Assembly: GCF_013523055.1 (NCBI RefSeq) | Contig: NZ_JAAMQM010000002.1 | Coordinates: 62,001-126,000, forward strand | Direction of reading: 5' to 3' | Length of the DNA stretch: 64,000 nucleotides | Source of the DNA: Pseudomonas capeferrum | GTDB lineage: Bacteria > Pseudomonadota > Gammaproteobacteria > Pseudomonadales > Pseudomonadaceae | Part shown: piece after piece, positions 1-8,642 of the stretch | Position numbering within the stretch: the first letter of the stretch is position 1 | How the letters are laid out: each line of letters begins with the position of its first letter | The notes under the pieces: generated by a model | Database searches by the model: none | Seen by the model: the letters and a program-made list of their open reading frames with translations, nothing else | What the model was told of the DNA's origin: nothing | Position numbers and translations under genes: made by a program

Positions 1-581
1 CGGTGCCTTCGGTGGCCAGCCGGTTGTTGCCGGGCCCTTTGGGACGTTTCGTGGCCGAACATCCGAATGTGCAGATCGGCATCCAGGACGGTACCGCCGA
101 CAGCGTCCAGCAGCTGTTGGCTCAGGGGCAGGTCGACTTCGGCATCAGCAGCATGTGGATGGCCGACGATCAGATCGAGTTTGCACCGCTCCTCAATGAC
201 CACGTGGGTGTGGTATGTCGGGCTGATCACCCTTTGGTGCGCGCCGGAGGGGCTTTGCACTGGTCGCAACTGCAGGGTTTGCCGATGATTCGTAACGGCA
301 CTTCACGTCTGCTGGAAGGCACCGACGCTCAATGCTTGCTGGAGCACAGTCGCTTGTTCATCTCCAACATGATCTCGCTCATCGCGATACTGGAGGAAGG
401 TGTCGGCATCAGTACCTTGCCTTACCTGGCGTTTCCACAGGAAAACGAGAAGCTTGCCTTTCTGTCGCTGGCCGAACCGAAAGTGGAGCGGCGGATTGGA
501 ATACTCACCTGCAAGGGGCGCAGCTTGTCGCCAGCCGCGGAGGCGTTGATGCAGTTCTTGAAGGCGCATGTGTCGCTATAG
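1..581 (+). CDS. LysR-family transcriptional regulator, 3' part only
   Basis: This is the C-terminal part of a LysR-type regulator; the gene begins upstream of the window, so the N-terminal winged helix is not seen. The visible 192 residues look like the periplasmic-binding-protein-like effector domain: a 'GxLGRFVAEHPNV' stretch, an 'LLAQGQVDFGI' segment typical of the first lobe, and 'EGVGISTLPYLA' near the end of the second lobe. Members bind a small effector and regulate a nearby, often divergent, target. The target would lie outside the window, so the effector cannot be inferred. The reading frame starts at base 3 and ends with TAG at 579-581. Confidence 0.85.
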   Translation, partial: VPSVASRLLPGPLGRFVAEHPNVQIGIQDGTADSVQQLLAQGQVDFGISSMWMADDQIEFAPLLNDHVGVVCRADHPLVRAGGALHWSQLQGLPMIRNGTSRLLEGTDAQCLLEHSRLFISNMISLIAILEEGVGISTLPYLAFPQENEKLAFLSLAEPKVERRIGILTCKGRSLSPAAEALMQFLKAHVSL

Positions 582-713
582 GGATTACAGGCGCCTCGGG
601 CAGGCAAAGCGTGCGTGGAGGCCGCACGGCACAACACATCATTCAAGACTTCCCAGCGAAAAAACCGGATAATGCCGGCCATTTCGTTTCGCATTTTATG
701 ATGGTATTCCCGC

Positions 714-2909
714 ATGGAAATCAAGGTCAACTTTCTCGACAACCTTCGACTTGAAGCCAAGTTCGATGATTTCACGGTGGTGGCCGATCAACCTATTCGT
801 TACAAGGGCGATGGTTCGGCGCCGGGCCCGTTCGATTATTTCCTGGCGTCATCGGCGTTGTGCGCGGCGTACTTCGTGAAGTTGTACTGCGAGACCCGTA
901 ATATACCCACCGATCATATTCGTCTGTCGCAGAACAATATCGTCGACCCGGAAAACCGCTACAACCAGATCTTCAAGATCCAGGTCGAGTTGCCCGCGGA
1001 TATCTCCGCCAAGGACCGCCAGGGCATCCTGCGCTCGATCGACCGCTGTACCGTGAAGAAGGTCGTGCAGACGGGGCCCGAGTTCGTGATCGAGGAAGTG
1101 GAAAATCTCGATGCCGATGCGCAGGCGCTGCTGATGCCGGATTCGACCTCGGACGCGCTCACCTATATCCCGGGCAAGGACCTGCCACTGGAGCAGACCA
1201 TCGCCACCATGTCCGGCATCCTCGCGGGCCTGGGCATGAAGATCGAGATCGCCTCATGGCGCAATATCGTGCCCAATGTCTGGTCGCTGCATGTGCGCGA
1301 TGCGCATTCGCCGATGTGCTTTACCAACGGCAAGGGCGCGACCAAGGAAAGCGCGCTGGCGTCGGCGTTGGGCGAGTTCATCGAACGTCTCAACTGCAAT
1401 TTCTTCTACAACGATCAATTCTGGGGCGAGGACATCGCCAACGCGGATTTCGTGCATTACCCGGATGAACGCTGGTTCAAGCCTGGTCGCAAGGATGCAC
1501 TGCCCGCGGAAATCCTCGACGCGTACTGCCTGGAAATCTATAACCCCGATGGCGAACTGCGCGGTTCGCACCTGTACGACACCAATTCCGGGAATGTCGC
1601 GCGTGGTATCTGTTCGCTGCCGTTCGTGCGCCAATCGGACGGCGAGGTGGTGTATTTCCCGTCCAACCTGATCGAAAACCTGTACCTGAGCAATGGCATG
1701 AGCGCCGGTAATACCCTGGCCGAGGCGCAGGTGCAGTGCCTGTCGGAGATCTTCGAACGCGCGGTGAAACGTGAAATCCTCGAGGGCGAGCTCGCCTTGC
1801 CGGATGTGCCGCAGGAAGTGCTGGCCAAGTACCCCGCCATTCTGGCGGGTATCCAGGGCCTGGAAGAACAGGGCTTTGCGGTGCTGGTGAAGGATGCGTC
1901 GCTGGGTGGCGAATTCCCGGTGATGTGCGTGACCTTGATGAACCCGCGTACCGGTGGCGTGTTTGCCTCGTTCGGTGCGCACCCCAGCCTTGAAGTGGCG
2001 CTGGAGCGCAGCCTTACCGAATTGCTGCAGGGTCGCAGTTTCGAAGGCCTGAACGACCTGCCTCAGCCTACCTTCGAAAGTCATGCGGTCACCGAACCGA
2101 ACAACTTCGTCGAACACTTCATCGATTCCAGCGGTGTGGTGTCATGGCGCTTCTTCAGTGCCAAGGCCGACTTCGAGTTTGTCGAGTGGGACTTCTCCGG
2201 CGAGGGCGAAAACTCCAACGAGGAGGAAGCCGCGACCTTGTTCGGCATCCTCGAGACGCTGGGCAAGGAAGTCTATATGGCGGTGTACGAGCATCTGGGC
2301 GCTACCGCCTGCCGCATCCTGGTGCCGGACTATTCGGAAATCTATCCGGTGGACGATCTGATCTGGGACAACACCAACAAGGCGCTGCTGTTCCGCGCCG
2401 ATATCCTCAATCTGCACCGCCTGGACGATGCCGGCCTGGAAGCCCTGCTTTCGCGTTTGGAAGCCAGCGAACTGGATGACTACACCGACATCACCACCTT
2501 GATCGGCATCGAGTTCGACGACAATACGGTCTGGGGCCAGTTGACGATCCTGGAGCTGAAACTGCTGATCCATTTGGCCTTGCGGCAGTTCGAAGAGGCG
2601 AGGGAGTTGGTGGGCGCCTTCCTGCAGTTCAATGACAACACGGTCGAGCGCGGGCTGTTCTACCAGGCTTTGAACGTGGTGTTGGAAGTGGTGCTGGACG
2701 AGGACCTGGAACTGGAAGACTACGAGGTCAATTTCCGCCGGATGTTCGGTAACACGCGTATGGATGCGGTGTTGGGATCGGTCGACGGAAGCGTGCGTTT
2801 CTACGGCTTGACGCCGACCAGCATGAAACTCGAAGGCCTCGACAGGCACCTACGCCTGATCGATAGCTACAAGAAGTTGCATGCGGCACGAGCGAAGGTA
2901 ACGGGTTGA
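714..2909 (+). CDS. OsmC-YcaO fusion protein (731 aa)
   Basis: This is a two-domain protein. Residues about 1-135 form an OsmC-like domain with the paired cysteines expected for hydroperoxide-reducing OsmC folds (Cys50 in 'SSALCAAY' and Cys112 in 'SIDRCTVKK'). Residues about 160-585 form a YcaO domain with the ATP/Mg-binding acidic motifs (E221 and E224 in 'SALGEFIER', and the later 'LSEIFERAVKRE'). The last 140 or so residues are helical and TPR-like, as in E. coli YcaO. YcaO enzymes activate amide backbones with ATP; E. coli YcaO has been linked to RimO-dependent methylthiolation of ribosomal protein S12. No RiPP precursor or maturation gene is adjacent, so a housekeeping role is more likely than peptide natural-product synthesis. 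The start is ATG at 714; the gene appears monocistronic. Confidence 0.85.
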   Translation: MEIKVNFLDNLRLEAKFDDFTVVADQPIRYKGDGSAPGPFDYFLASSALCAAYFVKLYCETRNIPTDHIRLSQNNIVDPENRYNQIFKIQVELPADISAKDRQGILRSIDRCTVKKVVQTGPEFVIEEVENLDADAQALLMPDSTSDALTYIPGKDLPLEQTIATMSGILAGLGMKIEIASWRNIVPNVWSLHVRDAHSPMCFTNGKGATKESALASALGEFIERLNCNFFYNDQFWGEDIANADFVHYPDERWFKPGRKDALPAEILDAYCLEIYNPDGELRGSHLYDTNSGNVARGICSLPFVRQSDGEVVYFPSNLIENLYLSNGMSAGNTLAEAQVQCLSEIFERAVKREILEGELALPDVPQEVLAKYPAILAGIQGLEEQGFAVLVKDASLGGEFPVMCVTLMNPRTGGVFASFGAHPSLEVALERSLTELLQGRSFEGLNDLPQPTFESHAVTEPNNFVEHFIDSSGVVSWRFFSAKADFEFVEWDFSGEGENSNEEEAATLFGILETLGKEVYMAVYEHLGATACRILVPDYSEIYPVDDLIWDNTNKALLFRADILNLHRLDDAGLEALLSRLEASELDDYTDITTLIGIEFDDNTVWGQLTILELKLLIHLALRQFEEARELVGAFLQFNDNTVERGLFYQALNVVLEVVLDEDLELEDYEVNFRRMFGNTRMDAVLGSVDGSVRFYGLTPTSMKLEGLDRHLRLIDSYKKLHAARAKVTG

Positions 2910-2939
2910 CCATGACGAGCCAGGCCGTTTGCTCGGCAA

Positions 2940-3653
2940 CTAGAAAAAGCTGCGCTGTGCCTTGAGCGTCACCATGCTTTCACAGTAGGTATTGAGCCCG
3001 GTGTATGCATCGCAGCCACTGTCACTGAGTTCCGAGCTGCTGTAGATCAGGTTGAGGTCCATGCCCAACCAGGGGCGCGAGAGTTCCAGTGACCAGTCGT
3101 TGAAGCTCTCCACCTGGCTGCCCTCGCCGATGGTGAAAGGCGTGCCCAGGCGATGGTGGGCAACTTTGACGGTCAGGCCGACACCGAGCATGGGCACTTG
3201 GCCAAAGTCGGCGAACAGTGTCCCGGTGCGGTTCTCGGGGGTGTCGTTCAACGCGCCGCCCAGGCGGCTGCCGAATACGGACAGCCCCCCGTATACGGCA
3301 TGGCTGTCGTTGCCGGAGATATCCGGGTAGCTGTAGTGGATCAGTCCCACCTCATAGCCGAGGCTGGTATTGAAACGCTGCTTGTACCCCAGGTAGCTGT
3401 CGACCTGGAGGCTGGAAGTCAGGCCCATGCTCGGCGCGTACTGGCCGACGTACCAGCCGCTGGCGTGGGTGAGGTCCAGGCCTCCATGGAAAGAGCCGAT
3501 GGCGCTGGGCGAGATCAGCCCCTGGGCCATGGTGCGGGAGGCGATGGTCCCCAGCTTGAAGTCGAAATCGCCCAGTTGGCGCTGGATCTGCTGGGCCAGC
3601 AGCGGCGGGCTGAAGAGAAGGGCTGCCGTCAACAGCAGCAGGGGCCTGGTCAT
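2940..3653 (-). CDS. TorF-family putative porin
   Basis: A 237-residue exported protein with an N-terminal signal peptide (hydrophobic 'LLLLTAALLFSPPLLA' before an Ala-Gln cleavage region) and alternating aromatic/polar strands ending in Phe, as expected for an outer-membrane beta-barrel. It matches the pattern of the 'TorF family putative porin' group (formerly a conserved hypothetical family), including the 'SYLGYKQRFN.SLGYEVGLIHYSYP' type region. I chose ATG at 3653 rather than the GTG six bases upstream because an AAGGG ribosome-binding site sits at proper distance from the ATG. It converges with the OsmC-YcaO gene; only 30 bases separate the stops. Substrate unknown. Confidence 0.75.
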   Translation of the reverse strand: MTRPLLLLTAALLFSPPLLAQQIQRQLGDFDFKLGTIASRTMAQGLISPSAIGSFHGGLDLTHASGWYVGQYAPSMGLTSSLQVDSYLGYKQRFNTSLGYEVGLIHYSYPDISGNDSHAVYGGLSVFGSRLGGALNDTPENRTGTLFADFGQVPMLGVGLTVKVAHHRLGTPFTIGEGSQVESFNDWSLELSRPWLGMDLNLIYSSSELSDSGCDAYTGLNTYCESMVTLKAQRSFF

Positions 3654-3953
3654 GGTCACCCTTCTGGAGGCTGCTCAAGGAGGATTGAGGATACCTGTGT
3701 TGGTGCCTCGGTGGAACCGCACATGGCCGACCGAGACAAGCCAGGAGGCTGGTTCTGGACGCTGCGAAGACCAAACCGACCCTCATTCGAAAGCGAATTG
3801 GCCGTTATCGGCTCATGTTCGGCGCAATTGCCTGGAGCGGACTATTCTCTGTCATTGGATAGTGGGGGGCAGCCGCCGCATGCGACTGTCTTACGCCATG
3901 AGCGCTCATGCAGGGTCGCGCGCTCCTCACGTATCCTTTCCAGGAGCCATGCC

Positions 3954-4160
3954 ATGCACAATTATCTAAGACTCAGGCAGGAAGCCGAACTGCTCAAGCA
4001 ACAGGCATTGGAGGCGATCAAGCGTCGAGACGATGCCAAGGCCGAGGGGCGACCCGCAGCGGAAATGGAAAGGCTGAAGCAGGAAGCGGATACGCTTATG
4101 CGGGACTTCACCAAGTTCGTGATCAAGAATTTCGAAAAATACTGCGTTTCGATTCATTGA
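3954..4160 (+). CDS. small coiled-coil hypothetical protein (68 aa)
   Basis: A short, highly charged, predicted all-helical protein ('LRQEAELLKQQALEAIKRR' start, then 'EMERLKQEADTLMRDFTKF') with one cysteine near the C-terminus. It has a clear AGGAG ribosome-binding site at 3942-3946, eight bases before the ATG, which supports translation. I do not recognise a family. The heptad-like spacing of Leu/Ile suggests a coiled coil or helical hairpin and possible protein-protein interaction. No neighbour suggests a function: the porin upstream is divergent and the gene downstream is convergent. Confidence 0.6.
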   Translation: MHNYLRLRQEAELLKQQALEAIKRRDDAKAEGRPAAEMERLKQEADTLMRDFTKFVIKNFEKYCVSIH

Positions 4161-4268
4161 CGCGGAGTCCGACATTTAGCGCGTTCGTGTTGGACGAACC
4201 TCGCTTGCACGCATGCATTCGCTGAATCGGGCTCCAGTCCAGGCCTGCAGGGTGAGATCACGATCGTC

Positions 4269-4766
4269 TCAAGCCCACCTTGGCTTTCTAAACCCTTCGA
4301 GTACCAGTACTGCGGCTCCGCCCATGATGGCCATGTCGGCGAGATTGAACACGCCAGTGTGCAAATGGCCAAGGTTGAGCACCAGATAGTCCACGACATG
4401 CCCGCCACGAAACGCTCGATCGATCAGGTTGGAGCCACCGCCGAGCGCGATCAGGTAGACCGCCGCGGCCTTGCCCAGCGCGCGTTTCCAGCGAGCCAGC
4501 GCCCATCCGGCCGCCCAGAACACGACTACGCCAACCCCGAGAATGAAGACCAGCTGTTTCACATCGGGCGAAAGACCGGCGCCCAGGCTGAGGAACGCTC
4601 CGGGATTGAGGCTCAGGCCCAGATCTACCCAGGCGGCACCGCTGCCCCATTTGAAACTGTTGGCGTCCAGGTGAAGCAGGGCAAGTACCTTTACCCACTG
4701 GTCGAGGCCGATGAAGCCAAGGCCCAGGCAAATGGCGAAGAAGCGGCTTTTCAATAGGTGTTGCAT
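4269..4766 (-). CDS. signal peptidase II-like protein (LspA paralogue)
   Basis: A 165-residue inner-membrane protein with about four hydrophobic segments. It carries both catalytic aspartate motifs of prolipoprotein signal peptidases: 'NLIDR' and 'FNLAD', in the order and spacing of LspA. Such enzymes cleave the signal peptide of lipidated prolipoproteins. It is not in the usual ileS-lspA-fkpB-ispH cluster, so it is probably a second, accessory copy; the canonical lspA is expected elsewhere in the genome (inference). I selected the ATG at 4766, where the membrane protein begins; the ribosome-binding site there is weak. What lipoprotein it would serve is not evident. Confidence 0.75.
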   Translation of the reverse strand: MQHLLKSRFFAICLGLGFIGLDQWVKVLALLHLDANSFKWGSGAAWVDLGLSLNPGAFLSLGAGLSPDVKQLVFILGVGVVVFWAAGWALARWKRALGKAAAVYLIALGGGSNLIDRAFRGGHVVDYLVLNLGHLHTGVFNLADMAIMGGAAVLVLEGFRKPRWA

Positions 4767-4949
4767 GGAGGTCTCGAAGGCGGAACGGGAGGAGGGAGTC
4801 GCATTGGCGCGAAGATAGCGCAGGGCTGGACAAACGTCCAGTGGATGAAGTGTAGAGGGGTTGTTGTCCGAATTCGCCAGCCCATGTGTCAGATGCTGGA
4901 ACTTGTCCTGGCTGCCACAATGTTGGAAGTCGAAAGACAAATTCCGACA

Positions 4950-4980
4950 TGAGAAAAGAACAGGCCGCCCGAAGGCGGCC
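4950..4980 (-). terminator. rho-independent terminator after the 319-aa YsnF-type gene
   Basis: A 7-bp GC stem (4963-4969 with 4974-4980) closes a tetraloop that reads UUCG on the minus-strand transcript and is followed there by a T-rich run ('TGTTCTTTTCT'). It lies 25 bases after the stop of the minus-strand gene that ends at 5006. Confidence 0.8.
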
Positions 4981-5005
4981 CGCATCTCGGTCACGCAAGG
5001 CGCTA

Positions 5006-5965
5006 TCAACGATCCTTGAGGCGGCCAGTCAGAGGATCCACGTTCTTGTCGCGGGTCAGCGAATCGTGGTCGGTCTCTACATCCACATCGGTACGACGCA
5101 CGGTGTCACGCACGGTCTCTTGGCGATCGGAAGACTCCTTGCCGACGGTGACTTCTTCGACCACACGTGCCGATTTCTCGACGACCACTTCTTCAGCGGT
5201 TTCCTGGATTTCGATGGAGCCGGCCTTGAAGCTGTTGAGCTCGCTCGCCGAGGCGGCACGGTCAACCGGGCGACGCTCGATGTGAGCATGCTCTTCATGC
5301 AGGTTCACGGTTTCTTCCACGGGACGCTCGGTCACCCGGGAAACCACACGTACCCGGCCGGTATTGACTTCACGCTTGCCTACTCGAAGGTCTTCTTCGA
5401 TGACAGGGATCGCCGTGCGACCGGTAGGGTCTTCGACGCGACGATCGACCACTTCAGCGTGATCGGTGCCCTGATGCGTGCCGGCGAGATGGGTGGTAGT
5501 CGTGTCTTGTACGCCAGCCACGCCCGAGGCATAAGTGCCCGAGGTGCCTTCATAATCCCAGGAAGAGTCGGTCCAGGTGCGAGAGCGCTCGTCGATATCG
5601 ATGGCGCCGTTGCGCTCGAGTATCTCTTCGGCTTCTTCGCCCAGCTCGTCGGTGGCGACTGTGACGGTCAGCAAGGTCGCGCCGCGGCGGTAGGCTTCAG
5701 GATAGGCACGGCCATGACGGTGCGGTTTGTCGTCTTCGTCGGTACCGAAGAGCGAGCCGAAGAAATGGCTGACCTTGTCCATGAAGGACTCATCATGCTC
5801 ATGACGCAGATCGGTGGTGTCAGTACTGTTCTGGGGGGCATCGAGGGAGGATGATGAGATTTGGATGTCGCTTTCCAGGATCTGTTTTGACAGCAGCTGT
5901 TGCTTGGCAGCTTGAGCTTCACTCAGGTTGTCGAATGCCGCTACTAGAGTATGTGTCATGGTCAT
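5006..5965 (-). CDS. YsnF/AvaK-type (DUF2382) stress protein, 319 aa
   Basis: The N-terminal 110 or so residues resemble the small general-stress fold ('LVAAFDNLSEAQAAKQQL ... ATLLTVTVATDELGEEAEEIL', a ferredoxin-like pattern). The segment from about 185 to 300 is DUF2382: 'IPVIEEDLRVGKREVNTGRVRV' followed by 'ERPVEETVNLHEEHAHIERRPVDR' and a charged repeat rich in Glu, Arg and Val. Proteins of this kind are associated with general or desiccation stress in several bacteria, but the biochemical role is unknown. The start could be 5965 or the in-frame ATG at 5959; a purine-rich AAGAAGAGAG tract lies just upstream of both. The smaller DUF2382 gene lies upstream on the same strand with 47 bases between them, suggesting an operon or duplication. 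Confidence 0.75.
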   Translation of the reverse strand: MTMTHTLVAAFDNLSEAQAAKQQLLSKQILESDIQISSSSLDAPQNSTDTTDLRHEHDESFMDKVSHFFGSLFGTDEDDKPHRHGRAYPEAYRRGATLLTVTVATDELGEEAEEILERNGAIDIDERSRTWTDSSWDYEGTSGTYASGVAGVQDTTTTHLAGTHQGTDHAEVVDRRVEDPTGRTAIPVIEEDLRVGKREVNTGRVRVVSRVTERPVEETVNLHEEHAHIERRPVDRAASASELNSFKAGSIEIQETAEEVVVEKSARVVEEVTVGKESSDRQETVRDTVRRTDVDVETDHDSLTRDKNVDPLTGRLKDR

Positions 5966-6012
5966 CTCTCTTCTTTGCTAGGGAATAATGGGCGTTGATT
6001 AAAAGCTCGTGA

Positions 6013-6423
6013 TCAATCAGAGTCCGAAGGGTTGCGCTCATCCTGTTTGAGCACGACGGTTTCACTTCTCAGTGTCACATCTTGAGTGCAGGGCACTTCA
6101 TCCACGTGATACCGGATCTGTAGCTCTTCCTTGAGGACAAGGCGTTTTTCCACGACCAGGACTTCTTCCAGAACGGGAATGATGGTCAGGCCGTCTACGG
6201 TCCTGACTTGGGGAGGGTTCGCAGGGTCCACCGTAATGCCTCTGGGCACGCGCTCCACCGACGCCCCCCGACGTTGCAGGACTTCCGACACCTCGTAGTT
6301 CCGTGTTTCGACGTGTTTTTCTACCGTGATCACGCCCGTGGTGACGGTTCGTTTACCTACGGTAGCGAACTCCTCGAGGACGGGGATTGGCTTGTTCGGA
6401 TCGAGCATGTCGGGGTCGTTCAT
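6013..6423 (-). CDS. DUF2382-containing protein, 136 aa
   Basis: A stand-alone DUF2382/YsnF-like domain. It has two copies of the characteristic 'IPVLEE..xVxKR' phrase ('PIPVLEEFATVGKRTVTTG' near residue 12 and 'IIPVLEEVLVVEKR' near residue 80), each followed by beta-strand-like alternation. It lies directly upstream of the larger YsnF-type gene on the same strand, so the two are probably co-transcribed. No signal peptide or membrane segment is visible, suggesting a cytoplasmic location. Function unknown; a stress role is inferred from the family only. Confidence 0.7.
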   Translation of the reverse strand: MNDPDMLDPNKPIPVLEEFATVGKRTVTTGVITVEKHVETRNYEVSEVLQRRGASVERVPRGITVDPANPPQVRTVDGLTIIPVLEEVLVVEKRLVLKEELQIRYHVDEVPCTQDVTLRSETVVLKQDERNPSDSD

Positions 6424-6755
6424 AAAACCGATCGTTACCTCGAAGATGTGCTTGGCTACTATTAAGCTGAGTGCCTTTAGGCGGGATCAGTTCAAAACGA
6501 TCGCTGTTGCATGGATTCGGCAGACGAGCGGTCTTATAAGCAGATATATCCTCTCTATGCCTTTGTTTATGAACGTCCTTGTGTACAACGCTCCTGGCTG
6601 GCCAGCCTGGATATATCGAGTCACGTTCGGCCAACAACGACGGAATGCGACGCCCGTCGAGCGTCCTATTTGAAGCTTGATATCGGGTGGATAGCCAAGT
6701 GCCATCTTTTCTGGGATGCTGCCCTTACCCCATGTATTAACGAAGCAGGTGAGCC
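6424..6755. other. intergenic region between divergent genes, no gene seen
   Basis: 332 bases separate the divergent starts of the DUF2382 gene and the GAF/EAL gene. It is less GC-rich than its surroundings. Short open frames exist, but none has a plausible start plus ribosome-binding site or recognisable product. It presumably holds the two divergent promoters; I could not identify them with confidence. Confidence 0.4.
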
Positions 6756-8549
6756 ATGACAGGCGGTCCTCCTATCCCGATTCAGGAAAGCAAGCGCCTG
6801 GCCGCGCTATCAGAGCTGTGCCTCTTCGAAAGCCAAGGGGATGTAGAGCTCGATGCGATGGTGAATATGGCTGCCCGGGCGTTCAAGGTGCCGATCTGTC
6901 TGGTTTCCATCGTCAGTAGCCGGCAGCAGTGGTTCAAGGCCAGGGCGGGCCTGGCCGCTGCGTCGACCTCCAGGGACGTGTCCTTCTGCGCCTATACGAT
7001 CTTGCAGAAGCAGCCGCTGGAAATCCCGGACGCGACCTGCGACCCCAGGTTTCTGGGCAATCCCCTGGTCACGGGTGAACCCGGTATCCGTTATTACTGC
7101 GGCGCGCCACTGATCACCGAAGAGGGGCTGGCCATCGGCAGTTTGTGCCTGATCGACACCGTTGGCAGGCCGGCAATGAGCGAGTCGGACAAATCGATGC
7201 TGGTCGGCTTCGCCGACCTGGTGATGAAGATCCTGACAGGCATCCGCCTCAGGAATTTTGTCGATCAACCGACAGGCCTGATGAATCGAATGCGGTTGCA
7301 CTGCGATGTCGAGGATCGACTTGCCCAACAGGGCGAACTGACGCTGTTGGTGGTCGATATCATGACCGCCACGCAGCTCAGTGGCGTGGTCACGGCTCTG
7401 GGGTACAACTTTGCCCACGACCTGATCTTGAGCGTCAAGGACCTGATCGTCGGGCAATTGTGCGGTGCGCGGCAGCTGTACAAGATCAGCCCGACCCGCT
7501 TTGGCTTCGTCCTTCCCGAGGAGGTGGACATAGATAGCGCCTGTGCCGGGTTAGTGCAGGCGCTCACGCCGCCTGTGGAATGCCATGGGGTTCCGGTAAC
7601 CTTGGACGCCGGTATTGGCGTGTTGCCGATTTCCAGGGGCCCCGATCATGATCTGGATTGGCTGAGAGTGGTGGTCAGTGCCGCCGACCAGGCCAGGCGT
7701 ACGTCGCGGCGCTGGGCCTTCTACGAACCGAAGGTCGATGCCGCCCAGCGGCGCGCATTGATCCTGCTCGGCTCGTTGTCGCAAGCGCTGGCCAGCACGG
7801 ATCAATTGCACCTGGTCTACCAGCCGAAGGTCGACCTGCAGTCTGGCGAGTGTCGCTCGGTGGAGGCGTTGCTGAGGTGGGACCATCCCCAGCTGGGCCC
7901 GGTATCGCCCGCCGAGTTCATTCCCCTGGCAGAGAAGACGGCGTTGATCACCGATATCAGCTTCTGGGTGTTGACGTCGGTAATCCAGTATCTCAAGCGC
8001 TGCCCGGTGGAGGGGTTGGCCGTGAGCATGAATATCACGGCGCGGGATCTGGAAAACCCGCTGTTCATGGACAGGTTGCTGGAGGCAATGGCCTATCATC
8101 AGATCGAGCCGACGCGCATAGAACTGGAATTTACCGAAGGCGTGTTGATCGAGCAGCCTGACATGGTCGATCAGCAATTGCAGCGGGCCCGACGCGTGGG
8201 GATCGGTATCGCTATCGATGACTTCGGTACCGGATACAGCAATTGGGCCTACTTGAGCCGCATCCCCGCGACTATGGTCAAGTTGGACAAGACCTTGGTG
8301 CAAAAGGTCTCGGCCAGTACCAAGGACGCGCTGCTGGTCAAGACGCTGATCGAGCTGGCGGGAAAGCTGGGGTATCAGGTGGCCGCCGAGGGGATCGAGA
8401 CGCCGCAGATGCTGGCGCAGGTCAAAGCGTGGGGGTGCGCGCAGGGGCAGGGGTTCTATCTGGCCAGGCCCATGAGCGAGGCGGCATTCGAGCGGTGGCA
8501 TGCGCAGCTGCGACCGCAGCAATCGTGGGCTGGGGGCATGCTCGATTGA
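6756..8549 (+). CDS. GAF / degenerate GGDEF / EAL cyclic-di-GMP phosphodiesterase
   Basis: A 597-residue protein. Residues 20-165 are a GAF sensor domain ('QQWFKARAGL ... DVSFCAYTI ... YYCGAPLI'). Residues 167-320 are GGDEF-like, but the signature is lost: the site reads 'SPTRF' near 245-249. Residues 335-590 are an EAL domain with the catalytic set apparently intact: E370-A-L, N426, E458, D488-D489, K509 and E545. The prediction is hydrolysis of c-di-GMP to pGpG, controlled by the GAF ligand, with no cyclase activity. No transmembrane segment is seen. It appears monocistronic. The ATG at 6756 has an AGGTGAG ribosome-binding site. Confidence 0.85.
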   Translation: MTGGPPIPIQESKRLAALSELCLFESQGDVELDAMVNMAARAFKVPICLVSIVSSRQQWFKARAGLAAASTSRDVSFCAYTILQKQPLEIPDATCDPRFLGNPLVTGEPGIRYYCGAPLITEEGLAIGSLCLIDTVGRPAMSESDKSMLVGFADLVMKILTGIRLRNFVDQPTGLMNRMRLHCDVEDRLAQQGELTLLVVDIMTATQLSGVVTALGYNFAHDLILSVKDLIVGQLCGARQLYKISPTRFGFVLPEEVDIDSACAGLVQALTPPVECHGVPVTLDAGIGVLPISRGPDHDLDWLRVVVSAADQARRTSRRWAFYEPKVDAAQRRALILLGSLSQALASTDQLHLVYQPKVDLQSGECRSVEALLRWDHPQLGPVSPAEFIPLAEKTALITDISFWVLTSVIQYLKRCPVEGLAVSMNITARDLENPLFMDRLLEAMAYHQIEPTRIELEFTEGVLIEQPDMVDQQLQRARRVGIGIAIDDFGTGYSNWAYLSRIPATMVKLDKTLVQKVSASTKDALLVKTLIELAGKLGYQVAAEGIETPQMLAQVKAWGCAQGQGFYLARPMSEAAFERWHAQLRPQQSWAGGMLD

Positions 8550-8642
8550 GCTCTTGGAGGCTGCGCGAGCAGGTGGTAGGCGTTGCGCAGGTGACACCGC
8601 CCGGCATGTCTTCGACACATGACGAGCGGTGGCAGGAAGGGG

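Noticed and set aside
714..2909. YcaO as part of a RiPP (azol(in)e peptide) cluster
   Set aside because: No precursor peptide, dehydrogenase, leader-binding protein or exporter lies nearby, and the architecture is that of the housekeeping OsmC-YcaO type.
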